Part shown: positions 28,093-36,482 of the stretch, in pieces
Layout: each line of letters opens with the position of its first letter
Numbering within the stretch: the first letter of the stretch is position 1
From: Nemertoderma westbladi
Lineage: Eukaryota; Xenacoelomorpha; Nemertodermatida; Nemertodermatidae
Length of the DNA: 37,175 nucleotides
Direction of reading: 5' to 3'
Assembly (NCBI GenBank): GCA_032718475.1
Contig: JAUCBJ010009131.1
Coordinates: forward strand, 1 to 37,175
Notes under the pieces: generated by a model
Told to the model about the DNA's origin: nothing
The model's database searches: none
What the model saw: the letters and a program-made list of their open reading frames with translations, nothing else
Made by a program: the position numbers and the translations under genes

Positions 28093-28764
28093 TTAATTAA
28101 TTAATTAACTTTATTGCGGTAAAAACGGCAATGTCGAACGATCTTATCGTGGAAACTATTTATTTACTATTATATATAAAATTTAATTAATTTTACATAA
28201 AAATAACATAGATAAAATTATTAGGTACAGTACCGTCATTAAATCGCATTTCATCATAGTTTTTAATTAGTTCAAGTAATTTAATCGACCCCTAAATTCA
28301 ATTCTGTAGTGCAGGGAGCTTATCTCCCCCTCCACTTGTTATAATATGTTCCAATGATCTTGTGTGGACACTGGACAGTTATGTCAAACGTACAAAGACA
28401 GCTAGAAACTCATTTCCGGGTTCAATAGGCCGGCCTGGCATAATACCATCAATCATACATCGTAGTACTGATGTAATAATATTATACAGTCGGTCGGTCC
28501 ATTGCTGTAGATGGGGTATTATTTTTATTTTATTCTATTGTTTTTATTATAGCAATAATTGTAATTCATATGACACGTTTGGGGGTTGGGTTGCAGCATT
28601 TTTTTGAGCCCTGAAATTCTTCAGCTATGCTCACTGTTCATAGCAGAATATTGTGGTAGACACATCCCGGGACATTTCTGTATGCCATGCCCACATTCAA
28701 CCAGGCAGGAATGAACATTCGGTCCACAGATGACATAATGGCAGCGGTGGTGGTTGCGCGACAA
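28093..28764. other. Non-coding stretch
   Basis: AT-rich, no gene or repeat recognised. Confidence 0.4.
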
Positions 28765-29240
28765 TTACAGTACTTGCCGGTGAAAAACCTTTGAATGCTT
28801 GCTGGTGTAAGATGTAACCCTTGAGGTATTCAGGTCACCAGCAATGACTTTCACATTGTGTTTCGGAATGTCCTTTATAAGTCCAGTCAGATCTTCATAA
28901 AACTTGACTGCTTGTTCTGGCTCTGAGGCATTGGTTGGACATATAACTGTTGTCTTGGGATTCCCATCAAATATTGCAATCATGACCCTGGAATTTATAG
29001 ATTCGATGTTGTTTAGGGTCTGAAGTTAAAATGTTCTTATCGTAATTCCTACCAATAATTGATAGATTGGCCCACTCGAATCGATATAATACGGATTTTT
29101 TGGTACTGCATTGTTAACTTTGAAAATACCAAAATGTTGAGGTTTAAGTTCGACATAAATCTGTCCAGAAATGGCTGATCGTATGAGCATAACTCCAAGG
29201 ATGGTGTACTTGTTCATGTTGAAAATTAATTTCTTCGGCC
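28765..29240 (-). pseudogene. LINE endonuclease fragment
   Basis: Read on the minus strand, NNIESINSRVMIAIFDGNPK leads into TTVICPTNASEPEQ, FYEDLTGLIKDIPKHNVKVI and AGDLNT. That is the central part of the exonuclease-endonuclease-phosphatase domain of RTE/CR1-type LINEs, where consensus proteins have IATFNGNP…YSPTN and GDFNA. The frame is lost after GDLNT, and upstream a stop separates the 29026-29307 piece (NKYTILGVMLIRSA). It is a relic of a LINE different from the one at the left edge. Confidence 0.65.
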
Positions 29241-29517
29241 TACTGATACGGAAGCTGTGTGCTGCGCCTTGAATATGAATAGTGTGTCCAGGATTTGGTT
29301 GTTCCATGAAATAAGCCGAAAGACAAGGATCGATTATTTAGAGCAGCTAGAACCGCAGATTATTCTATATGGGGAATCCATGCTGGGCTCAAACAGCTCA
29401 AGACACCAAGCCATGTTTAATGTGTCAAGTAGGGCTGCAATTAAATACACCTCGAAATTAATACACACTACAACAATGGATGTGTCTCATTTAGTCCCGC
29501 AAACTTTGACACGAGAC

Positions 29518-29728
29518 ATTACTTCCGCGGTGAGGACTAGCCAGTGCACGATCTTATTGTGCATTGGTGGCCTCATGGAGATAATTACTGTAGCATGGTG
29601 GACATCCCATGACATTCTTGAAACGCCTCTTAAATGGCACTGTCCTTGAAAATGCTGATGATCTAGCAAATGTCATAGGAGCTGTTGTGACGGCACAATT
29701 ATGTCGACAAGCCGGCACAGCATTCTTA
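29518..29728 (+). repeat. Left arm of an inverted repeat enclosing the RNF41-like fragment
   Basis: Reverse complement of 30442-30645, about 75-80 percent identical by eye. The inner end is sharp, at GCCGGCACAGCATTCTTA. In the sense pointing toward the enclosed fragment it encodes a phrase like TVLENADDLANV, reminiscent of the extreme C-terminus of LINE ORF2 proteins, but I cannot name it securely. Confidence 0.75.
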
Positions 29729-29784
29729 TTGTATATGTACAGTATTTTTTTACAGTATTACTCTATTGCTATTATTATAATAAT

Positions 29785-30411
29785 ATGGGATATGATAACG
29801 ACCAATTCCAAGGCGAAGTAAACGAAGAACTCCTGTGTCCGATATGTACCCAGGTACTGGAATATCCAGTCTGGTCTCCCAGCTGCGAGCACGCCTTCTG
29901 CAACGTGGCACCATCATGGTTGTTGGAAAATACCATCTGTCCAGTAGACCGGCGCATTTTGACGCGGGAACAACTGAATCCGGCGCCAAGGATTTACCGG
30001 AACCTACTGTCCAATATGTCAATCCATTGCGATTTTCGCGGTCTCGGCTGCACTGAGGTAGTTCCCCTAGACAGATTGCGCGGTCATACAGACAACTGCG
30101 ACATTGTTGTGAAGATCTTTGACTTCAATTCTTTGTCTCTACAAGGGGAACCATTTTCTCTAGAGTCCAACTGCAACTCCACAAAGAAACAGATTCAATT
30201 CTTAGAAAGTCTTAACAGTACTACCTGGGCTGCGACAACTGAAGAGTGCGTCTTTCTTATAAACACAAACGAAATCAAAGTCAAACATTTATGCCTCAGT
30301 AATGAGAGATACTGTGGTCAAACAGTTGGTTCTATAGTCGGCGTCTATCGATTCTGTTGGCTTTATAATCTTACGAGTAACAACTACATTATTAAGACTT
30401 ACTACTACTAG
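29785..30411 (+). CDS. RNF41: RNF41/NRDP1-like RING and zinc-finger fragment
   Basis: The open frame starts upstream at 29701, but homology begins at Met 29785. MGYDNDQFQGEVNEELLCPI and CTQVLEYPV, then CEHAFC and ICPVDRRILT, match the N-terminus of the E3 ligase RNF41 (NRDP1, MGYD…FQGEV). A zinc-finger segment follows, CDFRGLGCTEVV…RLRGHTDNC. In NRDP1 the RING recruits E2 enzymes and the C-terminal part binds substrates such as ErbB3. Here the second Cys of the expected CNAC ligand pair is absent (CNVAPSW), so zinc binding is probably impaired. After about residue 110 the sequence no longer resembles RNF41. The fragment sits between inverted repeat arms. I read it as a duplicated and truncated copy, possibly carried by a mobile element, rather than the functional orthologue. 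Confidence 0.7.
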   Translation: MGYDNDQFQGEVNEELLCPICTQVLEYPVWSPSCEHAFCNVAPSWLLENTICPVDRRILTREQLNPAPRIYRNLLSNMSIHCDFRGLGCTEVVPLDRLRGHTDNCDIVVKIFDFNSLSLQGEPFSLESNCNSTKKQIQFLESLNSTTWAATTEECVFLINTNEIKVKHLCLSNERYCGQTVGSIVGVYRFCWLYNLTSNNYIIKTYYY

Positions 30412-30441
30412 GATCGGCATGCTGCATTGCAGCTGCATTTT

Positions 30442-30645
30442 TAAGAATGCTGTGCCGGCTTATCGACAAAATTGCACCGCCACAACTCCCTATCACCATT
30501 GACATTTGCTAGATCATCCGCATCTTCAAGGCCAGTGTCCTTTAATGCGTCTCAAGAAAGTCATGGGCAGTCCACCATGCTTATTCACTCCATGAGGCTG
30601 CCAAAGTACAAGATTATGCACTGGCTGGTCCTCACGGCGAAAGCA
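30442..30645 (-). repeat. Right arm of an inverted repeat enclosing the RNF41-like fragment
   Basis: Starts TAAGAATGCTGTGCCGGCTT, the complement of the inner end of the left arm, and shares GACATTTGCTAGATCATC and CACTGGCT.GTCCTCAC with it. The loop is about 713 bp. Confidence 0.75.
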
Positions 30646-30663
30646 ATCCATCTGTTTCTATAA

Positions 30664-31490
30664 GGCTGCCGGCGCCGACGCCATAGTTAGTCTCGTCTTG
30701 GATAGAAAACATTCTGTTCTAGATTGCGGTAAATCCGTCCCTTTTGGGGGGATTGAACTGCTGTAACTACTAATAGTTGCTGTAGCTGCTAATAACATAT
30801 TTATTAGTTCCTCAAGAACAAGACGAGAAACACTATCTTGGAATTTATAAAAACATGACGGCTCCTGGAAGCGTAGTATCTCGATTGGGTGCTGTACCTG
30901 TAGACGACGGGTTAGGTGGGGTCGCGGCTATGTATAACAATGATGGATCTAATAAAGGATTATTCCTGTATTGTACTGATAGTAACAGTGTCGTTTATAT
31001 TAAAGTTAATGCCTGTCTCGCTGTCTGATATAATATCTAATGTAAACCTAATAAAAAACCTTCTTTTTATAATGTATAGCGAGCGACATGTTCCTTTCCT
31101 ACCATGGCGAAAAGTGCTTTTAGGAAACTAGGTAAAGGAGGAAGCTATATACATAGCTAGTCTTCTCTGTATTATACAAGTAGAGGGGTTACTTAAGTAA
31201 GTAATCCGGTGACAGTTATTGATAGCACACAAAGGGGGGAATATAAATACTAACAAAAAATTAGAAAATTAACAAATTATAGCAACTGGGGGGAGGAAAT
31301 TCTGGAATTATAATTAAAGTAACGGACAAAAATTACAAATTAAGGGAAATTGACATTTAGGGGGGTATATTTGTACAAATATACCGGAAAAAACATAACA
31401 TAGGACGTAGGCTATCACTGAACAAAACAATCGACACTCTGTTTAATGACCCTCACTTAAACTGAGCCTTTGTAAGGCCCCACCAGTTAG
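30664..31490. other. Non-coding stretch
   Basis: No supported gene. ORFs here are short and lack motifs. Confidence 0.4.
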
Positions 31491-32051
31491 GTGAGAGTGG
31501 GAAAGTTCGTGATGTCGGAGAAGTTAGTAAAGAGGAGAAAGTCGGAGAAGACTGGGAAGGAGTTACTAGTGGACTTCACGCAGAGGCCTCCGGAGAAGAA
31601 GACGAAGGGATACTACAAACTACTGCCGAAGGGTCACAGAGCGCATGCGCTACAGGACCAGTTTAGGGAGATGCACGAGCGATGACTGGTCGGGACTTAC
31701 GGGACGCTGTTGTTGGACAACGCGATCCACGAGCATCTTCGCTACGTAGTGAAGGGAGACGAGGCGAAGTTCAGGATACATAAGTATCCGAGGGAACCAC
31801 CGAGGAAGGAGTGGAGGAGATTTGTAGATTCCGTGGAGAGGGGCGGGTACATGGTCCTAGATGACGAAGGGACTATGGATGATGACGAGGGCTCGAGCAG
31901 GGGGTCGGCGGGATCGGCTAGAACTATATTACTGCATTTGGCAGCATATCTTTCTATTCGACCTGGGGACCTACGGAAAGAAGAGTGGGCCGAAGTTGAA
32001 CCGGTTGCTGAGGGCGGTGCAGGAGCTAGTGAGACAGAAAACTACAGTTAA
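31491..32051 (+). pseudogene. Unrecognised basic protein, single in-frame stop
   Basis: A frame of about 187 codons (first ATG 31491; a second at 31512 starts MSEKLVKRRKSEK) with one TGA at 31683-31685, between HER and LVGTYGTLLLDNAIHEHL. The sequence is purine-rich on the coding strand and clearly richer in GC than its flanks, which favours real coding history. It is Lys/Arg/Glu-rich in the first half, with PPEKKTKGYYKLLPKGHRAH. An acidic linker follows (DDEGTMDDDEG), then a helix-like segment. From about 31920 an overlapping frame (+1, 31861-32256) also reads well, with YGKKSGPKLNRLLRAVQELV and IIGPDTSNLLD, so a frameshift or a splice is likely there. I do not recognise the family; a mobile-element gag-like or capsid-like protein is one possibility. 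Confidence 0.5.
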
Positions 32052-32256
32052 GACGGGATCGGTGATCCGCGACGACGCGGATAGGATTATTGGACCGGAC
32101 ACCTCCAATCTCCTGGACATGCAAGTAGTCTATATGGCTATGACAAGACCAGAGGGGTTGGGATTGGTGGAGAACACGGGACATTGCGTGACATACTTTA
32201 TGAATGCCCCCATAACACAGCTAAATACTCATAACACTTTTAAATATTACTATTGA
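31921..32256 (+). pseudogene. Probable continuation of the unrecognised ORF in the +1 frame
   Basis: This part of the 31861-32256 frame has the same GC-rich, purine-rich character and a helical, basic composition (LNRLLRAVQELVRQKTTVKT). It ends in AT-rich non-coding sequence near 32220. No family recognised. Confidence 0.4.
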
Positions 32257-32283
32257 ATCGATTAATAGGACTGATAATGGATA

Positions 32284-34416
32284 TTAAGGGCGTGTGAACG
32301 ATTGACCGTAACAGAATGACATAAGCATGTTGTGCATAAACTCATTATTTTCGACCATATGGTTCACGGGTATGGTAATTTGTTGGCCACAGGCGCCAAC
32401 TACGGGGTAACAAATACTGGGAGTGGGGTTCCTAGTAAAACAATCATGATCAAATAAGACGGTGATTATAAACCTTTCATTTATTCATTAGTTTGTGCTT
32501 TTGTCCCGTCAACCATTTTAATATTCCAGCGGGACTCATATCTACTTTGGAAACTTCAGAACCTTTATTTTTAGGAAGGTCATCATCGGTATTCTCAGAA
32601 ATCTCATAAGCAATCGCTTCTTCATAATTGCGAATTATCGAACCCACATCTTCTATTTTCATGATAAAATCCTGGAAATTATCAACAACAGTTTCTTCGA
32701 GGTTTCTTCTTGACTACCCTATCCTCTTCAGAGAACATAGGTTTGAGGAGTGACACAATATAATTTGCAGTTATCATATTCTCCAAATTCGAGCTTAAAA
32801 CAAATATAGGTTTACAAATCTCCTGATGAATTTCTATGCCGGCTTTGAAGTCATAGCACTTAAGACCAATTGCGAATTCATCAAGATAGAGCTTTCTCCT
32901 ATTTAATAAATTTATTGCCAATATACGAGTTATATCAGTTATTCGATCATCGTTAATAATACCAGTATATCCCTGTTCTATAATAAGTTCGACATTGGCA
33001 GCAGGATCAGTACCAACACTATGAAGCATCTCGCGATCACTATCTGTGAGGATTGTTGAAAAGTCATATTTATTAAGTCAAGAGAATCTGCATACAACAT
33101 ATTGTACACGTAATTATCTAGATACTGTGGGGGTGGACCACCTTGTGCTAAACTGGTTGCAACAATTTGTCCGCAGGCACGGAAATAACCGTTCTGTAGA
33201 TTTAACATTGAATCCAGAGGGGATCCATTCGGGAACATTGTGTTACCAATTTCTTCAACAGTATTGGTTAGAAATTATCTCGCCATAGCACCTGTATCTA
33301 TTCCATCCTCGTCAATAAATTTCATTACGAGACGATATTGCGGTGAACTTTTCTTGCTCTCACGTGTCCATAATTTAAGAATTCTTCCCAATGGAGCTCC
33401 ACATCGCACAGGTAAAAAGAATTGTGATGATCTATCGACTTTGTCTGACAGGAAGTCTATAAGTTCCGATGTAGTTGAAAAATGAGGCTTACCATGGCTA
33501 CCGGTATGGAATCCTGGAAAATTAATGTGTTCAACGTCTGTGATTGTGCCATTACCTTGATTTGTAATTAATAGAGCATCTGAGCCAGTGTTAAAAAAAT
33601 TGTCAACATTAAATTCATTCAAAACAGAACTAGCACATAAATCTTCTTCAATTTGAGTGTCTGTGAGGTCAATAATATCTTTCAAAACTTCAAATGTAGT
33701 GCCGACTTCTTTGTCAGTTGTAATGACAGGAAGGGTGTCTGCAGTTGACTGTTTAAGGCGTTTTAATGGAATCTCATCTTTACCATATGCTGCTGCATCA
33801 TCCTCATCGCTGCACAAACACAAAAACAACACTATCCTTTTGTAGTCTTTTCCGCAGTCTTTCTTATAGTCTTTAATGTTGAATGGGTTCATAGATCCCA
33901 GGAGAAACTGAGCCTTTAAACCATTGTCATACACTAGACAGTATTCCTCTTCTTCGATAAATATATCAAGATAATACAAATGCCATTTTTCTTTTGCCTT
34001 AATTAATATTTCGTCGTATGAATCTTTTGTGTTGAGTCGAAGTGCAATTCGTTTCCCACGTTTTGGTTTCATCTTTGCCTCTGAAGGCAACCAGTTCATT
34101 AATCCCAAAGTAATAATCACATCTAGATCGTCACTTTCCTTACTCACAGCCAATACCGTCTTCGTCCTCCACTCCTTTGATTTGCTCAGACGATAATAAA
34201 AAAACGAGGGCAATCTTTTGCTGGCGCCGAGTGTGTCTGCGTCAGGCAAACTCATCAAAGTTGACGTCCTTGTTGCAGATACACTAATTATTCCTTTATT
34301 TGGGGAGCTAGGCCTTTCCAATGTTTTATGAACTGCAATTTCTGAATTTCTTTCGAATGAGTGCAAAATTGGCCAGCATATTTGCCTATATCGAATGAAC
34401 AATGGGGACAAAACAT
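32284..34416 (-). pseudogene. HECT-like E3 ligase family gene, broken in several places
   Basis: The N-terminus starts MFCPHCSFDIG (zinc-ribbon-like CPxC) at 34416 and shifts frame within a few codons. The 33275-34411 piece contains KPKRGKRIALRL, KAKEKWHLYYLDIFIEEEEY, CLVYDNGLKAQFLLGS and GKDYKRIVLFLC, then an acidic stretch. The HECT N-lobe then begins with CGAPLGRILKLWT and RLVMKFIDEDGIDTGAMAR. An in-frame TAA (33275-33277) follows and the domain goes on with NTMFPNGSPLDSMLNLQNGY and CGQIVATSLAQGGPPPQYLD. Frames shift again near 33052 (then GYTGIINDDRI, RRKLYLDEFAIGLK) and near 32700 (then DMSPAGILKWLTGQKHK). The tail to a TAA at 32284 reads FDHDC…ICYPVVGACGQQITIPV and ends near SFCYGQSF. 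This order matches uncharacterised HECT-domain proteins I know from echinoderms, hemichordates and lancelets. At least one stop and three frameshifts make it a pseudogene, unless unseen introns repair it. Confidence 0.72.
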
Positions 34417-35637
34417 ATTGTTTAATAACATATAGTAATAAGCAAAAGTTGAATTAACATCTACCGGTAAATGGATACGTACTAAAAAGCGGAAACACCT
34501 GGACAGCCAAAGCACAAATAATCCTGTGTCAGCTTGGTGCAAAGCCGCACCAGCAATTCAAAAATCGCTGGCTGCCCTGGCGCTGGCACAACACATTCAT
34601 TGACATCTCTGCGCTCAGCCCTTTCAGCACCTTATATACAGTCTTACTTTGCGTAGCACATTTCTGTGCCAGCCAGCCTGCCCCCGATGCAAGCTGAAAT
34701 GCTGCGCTGAATGTGTTCGGCGTACTGGTACATGTAAAAAAAGCAAACAGTCGGCCGAAGCCAGAGGCGACCCAAAGGCTCCTCTTTCGATAGCTGCTAC
34801 CCGAGGGTAGGGGTGGGCACTACTCCTATCCCAAGATTTGCTCCCAGTTATTTAACTGGTACATGTAAAACTTTTCAATAGGGCCTGGAAACACCTACCA
34901 GTAATTTTAAGGCCGGAATCCTGGGGAATCATCTAGAAACATCTAGATTTATCAAGAATGAGGCAGAAAACAATGGCTGGCTATTTTTCTCTGCCTCAAA
35001 AGTGGCAGAAAATGTGGCAGAAAACAATGGCTCGCTATATTTCTGTATTTCAGAGTTTAATCGGAACTGTTCATAGTCTAGTCTAGTACCGCTACCAGTA
35101 CAACTCAGTGTATTCCACTACTTTCAGACATTACTGGCGGAATTGTTATCAATTCTGCAATTTAAAATCCTTAAAACTAGGTCATGTAGGTAGGCCTATT
35201 CCTAGCTTTTCCAGGTGTTTCTGCTTTTTAATGTTTGTAATGTATAGACGTAGGCCTAGCCTACCTGATAAATGTTAGGCCCTATACTGACTGCTATATA
35301 AAACAGTAAAAACCATGTAACCAGGTAACGGAATATGGAATGGTCTGATGGAGGATCTAAGGATCTAACACTAAACATTATATACGCTAGTCCAATACCT
35401 GAATAGGGCCCTTTTCAGTTTCGGCGGTTACCTCGCCCCACTGGAATTTTAACTGAAACTACTCTGCTACTACAGTTGTTTTATACAGTACCGGCAAAGT
35501 AAGCTGACTGCCTGACCACTGACAGTCAGTAGGCCTACCTAGTAGCCAAGAGTTCTCTGCAGTACAGCTCAGTTAGTGGATTCCCAATGGAAAATTCAAA
35601 TTTCCCAACATTTCCCACTCAAACACAAGCGACTTAC
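34417..35637. other. Non-coding stretch
   Basis: No gene seen. A 16-bp direct repeat ACTGGTACATGTAAAA (34724-34739, 34855-34870) brackets 115 bp. TAGGCCTA palindromes occur near 35192, 35250 and 35530. Confidence 0.45.
34740..34854. mobile_element. Possible 115-bp insertion between 16-bp direct repeats
   Basis: The repeats ACTGGTACATGTAAAA on both sides are perfect and abut the segment, as target duplications would. The segment is GC-rich on its left part (CAGTCGGCCGAAGCCAGAGG) and has no A tail or promoter boxes that I can recognise. A simple tandem duplication of a 131-bp block is the alternative. Confidence 0.4.
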
Positions 35638-35890
35638 TAATAATAATAATAATATTGGTTATTTATATAGCGCTTTTCTACGCTCAGCATACTCAAAGCG
35701 CTTTTATTATCATTACCCCAGCAAAGCCAGGTTCCCATTATACCGCTGGGTTGGCGTAGGCACTAATGTCTAAAGTGTCTTGCCTAGGGACACAACAGTG
35801 CGAAATTTCTACAGCCTTTAGTCGGATTCGAACCTGCACCACCAAACACTATTGTGTAAGCAGTTCAGGCGCCGTATCCACTCGGACACT
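35638..35890 (-). mobile_element. tRNA-derived SINE with ATT tail
   Basis: On the minus strand the head reads GTGTCCGAGTGGATACGGCG, a good A box in the style of tRNA-Leu/Ser. About 40-60 bases later comes the B box GGTTCGAATCC, near 35826-35836. The body ends with GCGCTTTGAGTATGCTGAGC and AAAAGCGCTATATAAATAAC, then a short ATT repeat tail at 35640-35655. A perfect 9-bp target duplication, GCGACTTAC, flanks it (35629-35637, 35891-35899). Such elements are transcribed by RNA polymerase III and mobilised by a LINE that recognises their shared 3' end. The AAAGCGCTATATAAAT tail is one I associate with SINEs of marine invertebrates. Confidence 0.85.
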
Positions 35891-35899
35891 GCGACTTAC

Positions 35900-36115
35900 G
35901 GCAGAGAGGTGTAGATAGATATATTTACATAAACAGTCAGATAGTAGGACTTCAAGTTCAAACTACCTACTCACAACTGCTGAAATGTACAAACTGCAAG
36001 AGTCCGACTGCTGGACTGACAGACTGAGAGCATGCAAGCTGCAAGGTACCAGGCCGATAGCAATAGCTTGCAGTCAGCACTCATACTCATATAATCTAGC
36101 AATAGCGGTTGCTTT
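35900..36115. other. Non-coding spacer
   Basis: Nothing recognised. Confidence 0.4.
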
Positions 36116-36482
36116 TCAATTTCTATCATAGCCTTATTAATTTCTGCCGTGGCTTTTTAATTTCTGCCGTGGCTTTTTAATTTCTGCCGTGGCTTTTTAA
36201 TTTCTGCCATAGCTTCTTTAATTTCTGCCGTCGCTTTTTTAATTTTTGCTATGGCTTTTTAATTTCTGCCGTAGCTTCTTTAATTTCTGCCGTGGCTTTT
36301 TAAATTCTGCCGTGGCTTTTTAATTTAAGCCGTAGCTTCTTTAATTTCTGCCGTGGCTTTTTAATTTCTGCCGTGGCTTTTTAATTTCTGCCGTAACTTC
36401 TTTAATTTCTGCCGTGGCTTTTTAATTTCTGCCGCAACATCTTTAATTTCTGCCGTGGCTTTTTAATTTCTGCCGTTCCTTT
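36116..36482. repeat. 20/21-bp minisatellite, about 18 copies
   Basis: Units read TTTCTGCCGTGGCTTTTTAA (20 bp) or TTTCTGCCGTAGCTTCTTTAA (21 bp), often as alternating blocks, with substitution variants. The last unit reaches about 36480. The C-terminal codons of the minus-strand ORF at 36443-37175 lie inside its right end. Confidence 0.93.

Noticed and set aside
28362-28607. Plus-strand 81-codon ORF
   Set aside because: No motif and AT-driven low-complexity C-terminus.
30916-31131. Plus-strand ORF of 71 codons
   Set aside because: Hydrophobic AT-rich translation, no motif, no context.
35820-35890. A functional tRNA gene
   Set aside because: A and B boxes are present but no acceptor stem or cloverleaf can be closed; the sequence is the head of a SINE with its own target duplication.
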